A DNA stretch of 64,000 bases from G963669295 sp963669295 (lineage in GTDB: Bacteria; Bacteroidota; Bacteroidia; Flavobacteriales_D; CALLUQ01). Made by a program: the position numbers and the translations under genes. How positions within the stretch are numbered: position 1 is the first letter of the stretch; each line of letters starts with the position of its first letter. The notes beneath the pieces are model-generated. The model was not told the origin of the DNA. It ran no database searches and saw only the letters and a list, made by a program, of their open reading frames with translations. Below are positions 1 through 8,694 of the stretch, piece by piece. The DNA lies in NCBI GenBank assembly GCA_963669295.1, contig OY769938.1:2480001-2544000 (forward strand), read 5' to 3'.

Positions 1-1429
1 TGGCGGTAGGCACAATGGTTTGAAAATCTTTTTCAATTTCACTTTCCAGTTTCATAAGCGTGAGCACCGCCTTGTCTTTGTCGTGGGTAATCAACTCGCC
101 CCGTTGCGCTAACTGACGGGTGTATACCGAATAGGGTACAAACAGCTTTACCGTGGTATACGAAATGGCGGCAGCAATCATGAGTGGAATAAAGAGCTCG
201 TATCCTCCGGTAATTTCTGCAATAAGGAAAATGGCGGTAAGGGGGGCATGCAGCACACCAGCCATCAACCCACCCATGCCTACCAGGGTAAAGTTGCTTT
301 CCGACAGCTTGATGCCCCAGTGGTTAAATAGCTTGGCAAAAGAAATGCCAATGGCGCTGCCTATGAATAGGGAAGGAGCAAAGATGCCAGCAATACCACC
401 AGCACTAAGCGTAATGGAGGTGGCAATACTTTTGAGGAAAATGAGTGCTGCCAAAAACAAAATAACCATGAGCACATGGCCTTTGTACCCTTCGAAAAGT
501 GTATTGTTGAGTGCCTTCCATTCTTTGCCTTCAATAAAGCTGTTAACCACTTCATACCCTTCTCCATACAATGGCGGGAAAACAAAGAGCAGGAGCCCCA
601 GCACCACCCCACCGATCATCACTTTTTTGTACACCGATTGCACCCTGTTGAACAAGCCATCGATGAAAAAGTGCATGCGCGTAAAGTAGATCGAAATTAA
701 CCCGGTGAGGATACCCAGCAGAATGTAAAAAGGCACATCTACCAGTAAGAACCGATCTTGTAGGTCGAAGTGAAACAACACATCTTCTCCTAAAAAAAGG
801 TGCGAAGTAATTACCGCCGAAATGGAAGCCAGCAATAGTGGAATGAGAGAAGCCATGGTGAGGTCGAGCATAATGACTTCGATGGCAAATACAATGGCAG
901 CAACGGGTGCTTTAAAAATAGCGGCCATCGACCCTGCCGCTGCACATCCTATGAGTAGGGTTTTGGTTTTTCGATTCAGTTGAAATGTTTTGCCGAGGCT
1001 CGAACCAATGGCAGCACTGGTAACTACGGTGGGGCCCTCTAACCCGCCTGAGCCCCCAAAGCCTACGGTAAGTGCACTGGAGATGATGGAAGAAAAAGTA
1101 TTGTGCTTTTTAAGGGTGCTGTTTTGCTTGGAGATGGAATAAAGTGTGGAGGGAATACCACTGTATACCCGCTTGCGAATGAGGTAACGAATAACGGTAA
1201 CCGTAAGCAAAATACCCACCAGCGGGTAGGCAAAATACAAGTAGTTATGGTAGTCTTGTACCAGCCCGTTGGTCAGCAACGCTTCGATAAGAAATACCAG
1301 ATTTTTAATGACCACCGCAGCAAGTCCCGAGGCAAACCCCACCAATACGCTAAGCATCAATACAAACTGTCGGGGTTTGATGTTTTTAACCCTCCAAATC
1401 AAAAACCGACGAAAAAGTTGTTGGGGCAT
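1..1429 (-). CDS. ClC-family chloride channel or H+/Cl- exchanger, C-terminus cut by window edge
   Basis: Integral membrane anion channel or antiporter of the ClC family. About 476 residues are visible from the ATG at 1429; the frame stays open to base 1. The selectivity-filter motif GSGGLEGP lies at about residues 126-133, with the gating glutamate at 131, and a second family motif, GGIAGIFAPSLFIG, lies in the C-terminal half. Many hydrophobic helices lie between them. The start sits 6 nt after the stop of the upstream thioredoxin-like lipoprotein, so it is probably the last visible gene of that operon. Whether it is a channel or a proton-coupled exchanger, and whether CBS domains follow, cannot be seen. 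Confidence 0.93.
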   Translation of the reverse strand, partial: MPQQLFRRFLIWRVKNIKPRQFVLMLSVLVGFASGLAAVVIKNLVFLIEALLTNGLVQDYHNYLYFAYPLVGILLTVTVIRYLIRKRVYSGIPSTLYSISKQNSTLKKHNTFSSIISSALTVGFGGSGGLEGPTVVTSAAIGSSLGKTFQLNRKTKTLLIGCAAAGSMAAIFKAPVAAIVFAIEVIMLDLTMASLIPLLLASISAVITSHLFLGEDVLFHFDLQDRFLLVDVPFYILLGILTGLISIYFTRMHFFIDGLFNRVQSVYKKVMIGGVVLGLLLFVFPPLYGEGYEVVNSFIEGKEWKALNNTLFEGYKGHVLMVILFLAALIFLKSIATSITLSAGGIAGIFAPSLFIGSAIGISFAKLFNHWGIKLSESNFTLVGMGGLMAGVLHAPLTAIFLIAEITGGYELFIPLMIAAAISYTTVKLFVPYSVYTRQLAQRGELITHDKDKAVLTLMKLESEIEKDFQTIVPTA

Positions 1430-1435
1430 TCGGAG

Positions 1436-2860
1436 TTAAAGAGCTTTAAGGTGCGACTCAATGATGGCTTGTATATTTTCTGAAGGCCGATCGGCATGTA
1501 CGTCAATGATGTTTCCTTGTTGGTCGATAAGCAGGTAACGAGGAATAAAGTCGATGTTGTAGTTTTGTGCAAAGTCCGAACCAAACCCCTGTGCAAAAAG
1601 GTGAATACTGCCCGAAGCATCGCCACTTACTTCACGTTCCCAATCGCCTTTTTTATCGTCTAAGGAAATGTTAAGAAATACAATGTCGTCGCGGTCTTTA
1701 AAATGTTGCATCACTTCGTACATGTATGGAATTTCTTCCTTGCAAGGCCCACACCAGGTAGCCCAGGCATCAATGTACACCAATTTACCTCTAAAGTCGC
1801 TGAGCGTTACCATGTTGCCATGCACATCTGGATAGCTGAAATTGGGGGCAGGTACGCCAGGAGTAAGCCGCAACCATTTTTGATACTCGTTGTTCAACGC
1901 TTCATTCAATGCTACATTAGGTACCAGGGCTTTGTAGTCGATATACATGCTATCAATCCAGGCATTCACCCCATTGTATTTCACTTGCTCAATCAAAAAT
2001 TTGGTAAGAATAATTTCGCGAGGCTGGTTGGCAGCTTCGGTTTTGATGACCTGGTACAAGGCCTCGTAAAATCCATTTTCCGACACTTCATCCAATGGAT
2101 TTATTTTCTGATCCATGGCTTTGTGGTAACAAATGGCATATACCAAATCGATGTATTGTGGCGAGTATAGCGTAAGGTCGTTGCCCAGGTCTATCGCATC
2201 CATAAACTGCCAGTAGCTGGGGGGCAGGTCAATGGTGTCGTTATCGCCATAATACAAATATTCGCTGCCGTAATCGATGCGTGTTAAGGCACTGGTGTAT
2301 TGTACGTCGAGTTGTTGTTGCAGCTTAAAAGTATCGTTTACCTGGTGTTGCGAAAAATATTGATCTTGAAACTGAGAGATGGCACTGTACCACCCTTGCA
2401 TGTTGGCCTCAAATTCTCCGGGAGTGAGGTCAAACCCTCGGTTAAATTGCTCGTCGAGTTCCGATTCCAGCCGAATGATTTCAGCGAAATAGTTGTTGTG
2501 TGCGCTGCCTTTTCCCTCGTATGTTAAGGTGGGGTTAAACAAATGCCCATCTGCGCTAAGCTGAAGCTGATCACCGGGTTCAAGATAAATCATGGTGCGC
2601 TCAATGCCATTGAATAAAAACCCGTAAAAAGGAGCATCTATCTGGAGTGCTAAGTTGAATTGCCCGGCAGGGGTTATTTGTACACTGTCTACAATTTCAA
2701 AGTTGTAGTTAATGCCCGATGCGTAGCGGTACAGCTTAAGGTAATCGTCGGTGGCACGCTCAATAGTGCCGCTAATTGTGGTGTTGTGCGTATTGGTTTC
2801 GGTAGTGGTGCACGACGAAAGCAATTGCACGACAATAAAAAGGAGGAGTACTGATCTCAT
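1436..2860 (-). CDS. Thioredoxin-like lipoprotein (TlpA/ResA type) with long N-terminal domain
   Basis: 474-residue predicted lipoprotein ending in a TlpA/ResA-like thioredoxin fold, expected to act as a thiol-disulfide reductase at the cell envelope. The signal peptide ends in the lipobox LLSSC. The N-terminal third resembles the DUF4369-like beta domain common in Bacteroidota. The redox motif WCGPC is at about C370/C373 and a cis-proline (IPRYLLID) follows. I chose the ATG at 2860 rather than one 12 codons upstream, because it places the signal peptide at the N-terminus and lies 10 nt after the preceding stop. Third gene of a run of three thioredoxin paralogues; substrate unknown. Confidence 0.88.
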   Translation of the reverse strand: MRSVLLLFIVVQLLSSCTTTETNTHNTTISGTIERATDDYLKLYRYASGINYNFEIVDSVQITPAGQFNLALQIDAPFYGFLFNGIERTMIYLEPGDQLQLSADGHLFNPTLTYEGKGSAHNNYFAEIIRLESELDEQFNRGFDLTPGEFEANMQGWYSAISQFQDQYFSQHQVNDTFKLQQQLDVQYTSALTRIDYGSEYLYYGDNDTIDLPPSYWQFMDAIDLGNDLTLYSPQYIDLVYAICYHKAMDQKINPLDEVSENGFYEALYQVIKTEAANQPREIILTKFLIEQVKYNGVNAWIDSMYIDYKALVPNVALNEALNNEYQKWLRLTPGVPAPNFSYPDVHGNMVTLSDFRGKLVYIDAWATWCGPCKEEIPYMYEVMQHFKDRDDIVFLNISLDDKKGDWEREVSGDASGSIHLFAQGFGSDFAQNYNIDFIPRYLLIDQQGNIIDVHADRPSENIQAIIESHLKAL

Positions 2861-2870
2861 TGCAACGAAG

Positions 2871-3365
2871 TTACAAGTTCCCCAAGTGTTCTTCAATTAT
2901 TTTGTGCACATTTTCAGATGGAGAGGGGGCATTGGGGTCAATAAAGTAACCACGGGCATCAATAAGTGCGTAGTGTGGCACGCCATAGCTGCTATACATG
3001 GTGTCAAGATGATCGAAGCCATTGGCAAATAAATGTTCGCCCAATAAAGAACGTTCATTCAAAAATTGCTCCCAACGGTCTTTGTGCTCGTCTACCGAAA
3101 TGTGAATGAATACCACCGGTTGGTCGTTCATTTGTGCTTTTAACTTTTCGAGGTAGGGCAATTCCTTTTTACAATACCCACACCAGGTGGCCCAAAAAGA
3201 AATGTAAATGAGTTGTCCTTTAAATTGTTGTAACGAAACAAGTTCTCCGGCTTGGTTGGGAAACGAGAAGTTGGGAGCCTGTATTGAGGTATTTTCCGTG
3301 CTTGTCTCCGGTTCGGCAGTGGTGCACGCTGCTAACAACAATGCCAATGCCAGTACAATTCTCAA
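2871..3365 (-). CDS. Short thioredoxin-like lipoprotein with CGYC active site, TTG start
   Basis: Predicted 164-residue lipoprotein that is essentially a lone TlpA/ResA-like thioredoxin domain. A short signal peptide ends in LLAAC. The active site is WCGYC (C62/C65), where both neighbours have CGPC; the cis-proline is in GVPHYALID. The only start that gives a clean signal peptide is a TTG at 3365, one base after the stop of the upstream gene. An upstream GTG at 3449 would add 28 residues translated from inside the neighbour's coding sequence. This arrangement suggests translational coupling. It lacks the long N-terminal domain of its two neighbours. Confidence 0.85.
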   Translation of the reverse strand: MRIVLALALLLAACTTAEPETSTENTSIQAPNFSFPNQAGELVSLQQFKGQLIYISFWATWCGYCKKELPYLEKLKAQMNDQPVVFIHISVDEHKDRWEQFLNERSLLGEHLFANGFDHLDTMYSSYGVPHYALIDARGYFIDPNAPSPSENVHKIIEEHLGNL

Positions 3366-3366
3366 G

Positions 3367-4782
3367 TTAGCCTTTAAGGTGCTGTTCAATGATCGACTTA
3401 ATGTTGCCCGAAGGACGGGCAGCTTTGGAATTGATGATTTTTCCTTCACGATCGATTAATATAAACCGTGGGATGGAGTTTACCATGTAATCGCTCGAAA
3501 TGGTTGCTCCTACTCCAGCATGAAGTTGTACCCCTTTCATGCCTTTAGTAGCCACATATTTTTCCCATTTGGCCTTATCCTGGTCGGTAGAAACCGAGAT
3601 GAAAACAATGTCTTCCCCCTTAAATTCTTCCTGCAGCTTTTCCAACAGTGGGATTTCCTTTTTGCAAGGGCCACACCAGGTTGCCCACACATCTACATAT
3701 ACCAACTTGCCTTTAAAATCGGTCAACGATACCGTGTTGCCTTTCATGTCTTTGCCAGTAAATACAGGAGCCGCAGAGCCGGGCTCCAGCCGCTTCCATT
3801 TGTTGTAAATGGCGTTGGTATAATCCAATGTTTCGGGGTCTTTGGCCGCAGCAGCAAAATCCTGGTACAGGCTATCTACCCAGGGGGTTAATCCCAGCCC
3901 CTTTAATTGAGAAGTAATCAGTAAACTTTGCATGCCCTCGCGTACGGTGCCCGACGATTTTTTCTTGATGAGTGCATATAAGTTATCGAACCACTCCATG
4001 GTAACTTCTTCCCGCTTTATGGGCTTGCGTCCTGCATTTTCGTAGGTAAAAACGCCATACAATAAATTGATGTATTCTGGCGATTCTTTCATCAACGGAT
4101 CGTTGGTGTTAAAACCGTCTAAAAACTTCCAGTATTCCGGGCCAATGGTAATTCTTGAAGCAATAGAAGGGTGGGTGTTTCGGTTAAAGTATTGCAGCAT
4201 ATGGTCTACCCGGGTGAGTTGAATGTAGGCTTCTTGCTTCTTCAAGAAGGTTTTATCTTTTTTCCACTTTTTAAAATAGGTGGTGTATAAGTTGCGTAAA
4301 GTGCTGTCTTCTTCGGCTACTTTACGATGAAACGCTTCTAGCGGGAGGTTGTAAATTTTATTGCCTCTTTTGGCTTTGAGGGCTGTTTTTTGTTGTGCGA
4401 GCTTTACCAGGTAGCTGCTTTCAAAAGCACCTTTCCCTTCCAATACAATGGAGTTGATAAAGCTGTTGGCATCAAAGGTAATTTCGATGTCGTACCCGGG
4501 CTTTAAGTAAAGCGGAATGTTTTGCCGTTCATGGTAAAAGAAGGCATCCAGCGGTTCGTCAAGGGTTAGGGTAAGGTTAAAATTGCCTTGCGCATCAATT
4601 GGACCGCTGGCCACCAGTGTTTTTTCGTACACCACATTGTTTTTATAGGTCACAATGTTGATGACCGTATCGCGCTTGTTTTGAACATTACCCGAAATTT
4701 TTACTACGGCATTGCCAGCAATAAGCGGAAGGGTAATGCACACCCACAGTAGGGTAAAAAGGAATTTTAAGTGCTTATTCAT
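3367..4782 (-). CDS. Exported thioredoxin-like protein (TlpA/ResA type) with long N-terminal domain
   Basis: 471-residue exported protein with a cleavable signal peptide but no lipobox, a beta-rich N-terminal domain, a helical middle region and a C-terminal thioredoxin fold. The CGPC motif is at about C370/C373, the same position as in the lipoprotein two genes downstream, so these two are full-length paralogues. The cis-proline motif is SIPRFILID. The start ATG at 4782 is preceded by AAGGG; an in-frame start 6 codons upstream is less likely. It begins 39 nt after aspS on the same strand with no visible terminator, so read-through from aspS is possible. Likely an envelope disulfide reductase; partner unknown. 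Confidence 0.87.
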   Translation of the reverse strand: MNKHLKFLFTLLWVCITLPLIAGNAVVKISGNVQNKRDTVINIVTYKNNVVYEKTLVASGPIDAQGNFNLTLTLDEPLDAFFYHERQNIPLYLKPGYDIEITFDANSFINSIVLEGKGAFESSYLVKLAQQKTALKAKRGNKIYNLPLEAFHRKVAEEDSTLRNLYTTYFKKWKKDKTFLKKQEAYIQLTRVDHMLQYFNRNTHPSIASRITIGPEYWKFLDGFNTNDPLMKESPEYINLLYGVFTYENAGRKPIKREEVTMEWFDNLYALIKKKSSGTVREGMQSLLITSQLKGLGLTPWVDSLYQDFAAAAKDPETLDYTNAIYNKWKRLEPGSAAPVFTGKDMKGNTVSLTDFKGKLVYVDVWATWCGPCKKEIPLLEKLQEEFKGEDIVFISVSTDQDKAKWEKYVATKGMKGVQLHAGVGATISSDYMVNSIPRFILIDREGKIINSKAARPSGNIKSIIEQHLKG

Positions 4783-4821
4783 ACCCTTAAATTTACGCAA
4801 AAGCCATTAGGCCACCAAAAG

Positions 4822-6579
4822 CTATTGCTCTTGTTGGATGGCAATGCGCAAACTCAACTCGTCCAATTGTTCGTTGTCGATGTTGGCTGGGGCATCAATC
4901 ATGACGTCGCGTCCCGAATTGTTTTTAGGGAAGGCAATGAAGTCTTTAATGTCGTACTGGCCACCGTACAAGGCTACCCATCGGTCGAAACCGAAAGCAG
5001 CACCACCGTGTGGCGGAGCACCGTATTCAAAAGCATTCATGAGGAAGCCAAATTGCGCTTGTGCTTCTTCTTCGGTAAACCCGAGGATACTGAACATTTT
5101 TTGTTGCAGTTCCTTGTTGTGAATCCGAATGGATCCTCCGCCAATTTCTGCGCCATTAATCACCATGTCGTAAGCATTGGCCCGTACCGCTCCTGGATTG
5201 GTGTCGAGCAGGTGCAAGTCTTCTTGTTTTGGCGACGTAAAGGGGTGGTGCATGGCATGGTAGTGCCCTGTTGCTTCATCTTGCTCCAACAAAGGAAAAT
5301 CAACCACCCACAAGCAAGCAAAGTCGTTGGGGTTGCGCAAGCCCAGCTTTTCACCCATTTCCAGGCGCAATTCATTCAATTGCTTGCGTGTTTTATTGGC
5401 ATCGCCGGCCAATACCAACATCAAATCGCCTGGTACAGCACCAAAGGCATCGGCCCACTTTTTCAGTTGGTCGGCATCAAAAAACTTATCCACCGACGAT
5501 TTGAAAGTACCATCTTCGTTGTATTTCACATACACCAACCCTTTGGCACCTACCTGAGGTCGACGCACAAAGTCGGTGAGCTTATCCAATTCTTTCCGCG
5601 AGTAGTTGGCACAGCCTTTGGCACAAATACCTACCACCAATTCAGCGGCATCAAACACGTTGAACCCAACATTCTGAGCCACCTCATTCAACTCCACAAA
5701 TTTCATCCCAAAGCGAGTATCAGGCTTGTCCGATCCGTATTGTTGCATGGCATCGGCATAGCTCATGCGTGGGAAATCACCCACTTCACGATCTAACACC
5801 ACTTTAAACAGGTGCTTAGCAAGCCCTTCAAATGTTTGCAACACATCTTCTTGCGTTACAAAAGCCATTTCACAGTCAATCTGCGTAAACTCTGGCTGCC
5901 GGTCGGCCCGAAGGTCTTCATCGCGAAAGCACTTTACAATTTGGTAGTAACGGTCAAATCCCGATACCATCAGCAATTGCTTAAAGGTTTGTGGCGATTG
6001 TGGCAAGGCATAAAACTCGCCCTGGTTCATGCGCGAAGGCACCACAAAGTCGCGGGCTCCTTCCGGTGTAGATTTAATGAGGTAGGGGGTTTCTACTTCC
6101 AAAAACTGCAACGAATCGAGGTATTTGCGCGCTTCTATAGCGAGCTTGTGGCGCAGCTCTAAGTTGTTGCGCATCAAGTTTCTACGTAAATCTAGGTAGC
6201 GGTATTTCATGCGCAACTCTTCACCACCATCGGTATCATCCTCAATGGTAAAGGGGGGCGTTTTTGAGCCATTCAATACTTTCAACGATTCAATATTTAT
6301 TTCTACATCGCCTGTGGGCATGTTGGGGTTTTTGTTGCTGCGCTCAGCAACGATCCCTGTGGCTTCAATCACATATTCACGCCCTAATTTTCGGGCGGCT
6401 TCACACAGTTCAGCATTCACTTCCATGTTAAACACCAATTGGGTTACGCCATAACGGTCGCGCACATCTACAAAGGTCATTCCACCCAAATCACGCGATT
6501 TTTGTACCCATCCGCAAAGGGTAACCTGTTCGCCTTTGTTTTCAATTCTCAATTCGCCGCAAGTGTGTGTTCGTAACAT
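4822..6579 (-). CDS. aspS: Aspartyl-tRNA synthetase, bacterial type
   Basis: Charges tRNA-Asp with aspartate in the cytoplasm (class IIb synthetase). The 585-residue length fits the bacterial type. An N-terminal OB-fold anticodon-binding domain (about 1-105) is followed by the class II core. Motif 2 covers FRDED at 218-222 and ADRQPEFTQID at 225-235. The GAD insertion domain (about 290-420) is present, and motif 3 ends in GFDRW at 530-534. A promoter-like box TAACTTCG lies 24 nt upstream. It is transcribed divergently from tadA, and the thioredoxin run follows on the same strand. Confidence 0.97.
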   Translation of the reverse strand: MLRTHTCGELRIENKGEQVTLCGWVQKSRDLGGMTFVDVRDRYGVTQLVFNMEVNAELCEAARKLGREYVIEATGIVAERSNKNPNMPTGDVEINIESLKVLNGSKTPPFTIEDDTDGGEELRMKYRYLDLRRNLMRNNLELRHKLAIEARKYLDSLQFLEVETPYLIKSTPEGARDFVVPSRMNQGEFYALPQSPQTFKQLLMVSGFDRYYQIVKCFRDEDLRADRQPEFTQIDCEMAFVTQEDVLQTFEGLAKHLFKVVLDREVGDFPRMSYADAMQQYGSDKPDTRFGMKFVELNEVAQNVGFNVFDAAELVVGICAKGCANYSRKELDKLTDFVRRPQVGAKGLVYVKYNEDGTFKSSVDKFFDADQLKKWADAFGAVPGDLMLVLAGDANKTRKQLNELRLEMGEKLGLRNPNDFACLWVVDFPLLEQDEATGHYHAMHHPFTSPKQEDLHLLDTNPGAVRANAYDMVINGAEIGGGSIRIHNKELQQKMFSILGFTEEEAQAQFGFLMNAFEYGAPPHGGAAFGFDRWVALYGGQYDIKDFIAFPKNNSGRDVMIDAPANIDNEQLDELSLRIAIQQEQ

Positions 6580-6603
6580 GGTTTTTTAATTTTTATGAGG
6601 GGG

Positions 6604-6611
6604 CGAAGTTA
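6604..6611 (-). promoter_or_regulatory. Variant -7 box (TAACTTCG) upstream of aspS
   Basis: Reverse-strand TAACTTCG differs from the Bacteroidota -7 consensus TAnnTTTG at one base and lies 24 nt before the aspS start. Assigned by motif and position only. Confidence 0.4.
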
Positions 6612-6717
6612 CTAAATATGCGGGGAAAACGGTGCGCAATTGATGGATTTCGATGCGAGTTTTTTGCGCGGGTGGACTAAGATGAAAGCAGGCTTCTGGC
6701 GATGCGATGAACTTTAC

Positions 6718-6725
6718 TACCTTTG
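6718..6725 (+). promoter_or_regulatory. -7 box TACCTTTG four bases before the tadA ATG
   Basis: Exact TAnnTTTG match followed by AGGC and then ATG. Transcription from such a box normally starts a few bases downstream, which would place the first base of the mRNA at or next to the start codon. Confidence 0.65.
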
Positions 6726-6729
6726 AGGC

Positions 6730-7179
6730 ATGACATTGAGCGTACAATCGGATGAGCATTTCATGAAACAAGCCCTGCTAGAGGCGCAAACAGCTTTTGA
6801 TGCAGATGAGGTGCCAGTGGGTGCTGTGGTGGTGTGTGACGGCAGAATAATAGCACGTGCCCATAATTTAACAGAGCGGCTAAATGACGTAACGGCTCAT
6901 GCAGAAATGCAGGCTTTTACGGCTGCTGCCGGCTACCTGGGAGGCAAATTCCTCAACGAATGCACGTTGTATGTTACCCTGGAGCCATGTGTCATGTGTG
7001 CGGGGGCATCGTACTGGTCGCGAGTAAAGAAAATTGTGTTTGGAGCGTACGACGAAAAGAGAGGTTACAGCCAGGTGCCTCAAAACTTATTGCACCCTAA
7101 AACCGAAGTGGTAGGAGGGGTGATGGAAGAAGAATGCGCAGAATTACTACGAGCATTCTTTCAGAAGAAAAGAAAGTAA
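6730..7179 (+). CDS. tadA: tRNA adenosine(34) deaminase
   Basis: Zinc-dependent deaminase that converts adenosine 34 to inosine in the anticodon of tRNA-Arg(ACG). 149 residues. The cytidine/deoxycytidylate-deaminase-type zinc site is clear: HAE at 57-59 supplies a zinc ligand and the proton-shuttling glutamate, and PCVMC at 86-90 supplies two cysteines. The ATG at 6730 is fixed by the promoter box just before it. Monocistronic as far as visible and divergent from aspS. A guanine-deaminase-like role is possible for this superfamily, but length and motif spacing fit TadA. Confidence 0.93.
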   Translation: MTLSVQSDEHFMKQALLEAQTAFDADEVPVGAVVVCDGRIIARAHNLTERLNDVTAHAEMQAFTAAAGYLGGKFLNECTLYVTLEPCVMCAGASYWSRVKKIVFGAYDEKRGYSQVPQNLLHPKTEVVGGVMEEECAELLRAFFQKKRK

Positions 7180-7215
7180 CCCCATTTATGCAAGAAGGGT
7201 AGCAAGACGACACGC

Positions 7216-7242
7216 TTGCCGGAAGATATTTTTGTACTTTTG
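7216..7242 (+). promoter_or_regulatory. Promoter with TTG and TACTTTTG boxes for the bacilliredoxin gene
   Basis: TTG at 7216-7218 and TACTTTTG at 7235-7242, separated by 16 nt, match the two-part Bacteroidota promoter (-33 TTG, -7 TAnnTTTG). The start codon lies 37 nt downstream. Confidence 0.6.
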
Positions 7243-7279
7243 TACCAGAAGAAATGTATTATACTAAAACACTAAAAAT

Positions 7280-7690
7280 ATGTATCCACCGGAATTAGTT
7301 GCCCCAATGAAAGAAGACCTTACCGGTGTAGGGTTTACACAGTTGGAAACACCCGATGCTGTTGATGCGGCAGTAAATGCAGAAGGCACGGTATTGGTTG
7401 TTGTAAATTCGGTTTGCGGTTGTGCTGCGGCCAACGCCAGACCAGGCGTAAAGATGTCGTTGCAAAACGATAAGGTACCTGCCAACCTTACCACTGTATT
7501 TGCAGGAGTTGATGCTGCTGCTACCGAACAGGCAAGAAAATACATGCTGCCTTACCCACCATCATCTCCTTCCATTGCCTTGTTTAAAGAAGGCAAGTTG
7601 GTGCACTTCATTGAGCGTCACCACATCGAAGGGCGTGCTGCCGAAATGATTGCCGATAACTTAAAAGCAGCGTTTAACGACTATTGTTAA
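7280..7690 (+). CDS. Bacilliredoxin (BrxA/BrxB, YphP/YqiW family)
   Basis: 136-residue thiol-disulfide protein of the BrxA/BrxB family, formerly DUF1094. Known members remove bacillithiol from S-bacillithiolated cytosolic proteins. The diagnostic CGC motif is at residues 46-48 within NSVCGCAAANARPG, and the length is normal. No signal peptide. It has its own promoter and a strong terminator, so it is probably monocistronic. By inference, the organism should make bacillithiol; no bshA, bshB or bshC lies in this window. Confidence 0.92.
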   Translation: MYPPELVAPMKEDLTGVGFTQLETPDAVDAAVNAEGTVLVVVNSVCGCAAANARPGVKMSLQNDKVPANLTTVFAGVDAAATEQARKYMLPYPPSSPSIALFKEGKLVHFIERHHIEGRAAEMIADNLKAAFNDYC

Positions 7691-7741
7691 GAGCAAACAG
7701 TTTGTGTGTTAACAGTACATTGAGCGTTAACGAAAAGCATG

Positions 7742-7769
7742 AAAGCACTCCATAAGGGGTGCTTTTTTT
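7742..7769 (+). terminator. Rho-independent terminator after the bacilliredoxin gene
   Basis: A 10-bp stem (7742-7751 with 7756-7765, one G-T pair) closes a 4-nt loop and ends in a run of seven T. Confidence 0.85.
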
Positions 7770-7851
7770 ATTCCCACCTTTTGGTTGTTAGGCACTTCAT
7801 GTGATGAGAGTTTAAAGAAGAAGGTGCATATTTACCATACAAACCAACTAA

Positions 7852-8394
7852 ATGATAGAGCTGGTAAAATTTACTACTTCCGACATTGAATTGTTAAACC
7901 AGTGGATCGATTCTCCAAAAATGAAGGTGCAATGGGCAGGGCCTAACTTTGCCTTTCCTTTGCAGCATGCACAAATCAATAAACACATACAACCAACGCT
8001 TGGAGAATGCCCTAAAAGGTATTTCTTTAAAGTACTTGCGGCACATGCTCAGCCAATAGGTGTGATTGAATTGAATCGTGTTAATCTTGAAAATGGAACG
8101 GCTACTATATGTAGAGTGTTAGTAGCACCTGGCTACAGAAAGCAGGGGTATGGAGTAGAGATGATGAAGGAGGTGTTGAGGTTTGGTTTTGATAAGTTAA
8201 AGTTAAGAAGGGTAGAGTTAGATGTGTTTTCCTTTAATGCTGATGCCATTCAACTTTATCGTAAAATCGGCTTTGTTGAGGAAGGGGTAAAGAGGGCATT
8301 CTACCAGCATGAAAATGAATACTGGGATCTTATTGGAATGGGCATGCTGCGAGAAGAGTGGGAATTGCTTGAATCTGGGTCGAAAAACCCATGA
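7852..8394 (+). CDS. GNAT-family N-acetyltransferase (RimJ/RimL-like)
   Basis: 180-residue acetyl-CoA-dependent acetyltransferase of the GNAT superfamily, closest in layout to RimJ/RimL-type enzymes. The acetyl-CoA loop is visible around VAPGYRKQGYGVEMM, and a typical motif B follows (FNADAIQLYRKIGF, then EEGVKR). Substrate unknown. It starts at the ATG at 7852 and ends 9 nt before the stop of gatC on the opposite strand. The first 50 residues diverge from the usual pattern, so specificity cannot be guessed. Confidence 0.85.
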   Translation: MIELVKFTTSDIELLNQWIDSPKMKVQWAGPNFAFPLQHAQINKHIQPTLGECPKRYFFKVLAAHAQPIGVIELNRVNLENGTATICRVLVAPGYRKQGYGVEMMKEVLRFGFDKLKLRRVELDVFSFNADAIQLYRKIGFVEEGVKRAFYQHENEYWDLIGMGMLREEWELLESGSKNP

Positions 8395-8403
8395 TGCCAT
8401 TTC

Positions 8404-8694
8404 CTATTTGTTCAATACTTTGGGCAACTTAAAATAATCAGAATCTTTTTTAGGCGCATTTTTTAATGCATCGTGTTGGCTCACTTCATTGCTCACCTCA
8501 TCTTCACGCAGCACATTTACTTCATCCGTAATAAACTTTAACGGAGCTACATCGTCGGTATTGAGCTCTTCCAGCTTATCAATGAACTCAATAATTTTAT
8601 TGAGGTCTTGTTGAATGACTGCTTTCGATTCAGCATCGAATTCCAATTTCGATAAGTGGGCAATTCGATCTACAGTGGCATCATCTATTTTCAT
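8404..8694 (-). CDS. gatC: Asp-tRNA(Asn)/Glu-tRNA(Gln) amidotransferase subunit C
   Basis: 96-residue GatC, the small subunit that joins GatA and GatB in the enzyme that amidates Glu-tRNA(Gln) or Asp-tRNA(Asn). It shows the family start (IAHLSKLEF), an acidic helix (IIEFIDKLEELNTDDVAPL) and the LREDEV segment. The ATG at 8694 lies inside the end of plsC, a 14-nt overlap that suggests coupled translation. gatA and gatB are not in the window, as is usual in Bacteroidota. Confidence 0.93.
   Translation of the reverse strand: MKIDDATVDRIAHLSKLEFDAESKAVIQQDLNKIIEFIDKLEELNTDDVAPLKFITDEVNVLREDEVSNEVSQHDALKNAPKKDSDYFKLPKVLNK

Noticed and set aside
153..700. Forward open frames in the first 700 bases
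   Set aside because: The reverse strand encodes a ClC channel with two clear family motifs throughout this stretch.
2871..3449. GTG start at 3449 for the short thioredoxin protein
   Set aside because: It would add 28 residues read from inside the upstream gene and bury the lipoprotein signal peptide; TTG at 3365 fits both the signal peptide and the spacing.
4771..5796. A 341-codon open frame antisense to aspS
   Set aside because: It lies wholly on the complementary strand of a firm aspS gene, has no recognisable domain and no start or promoter signals; a by-product of codon use.
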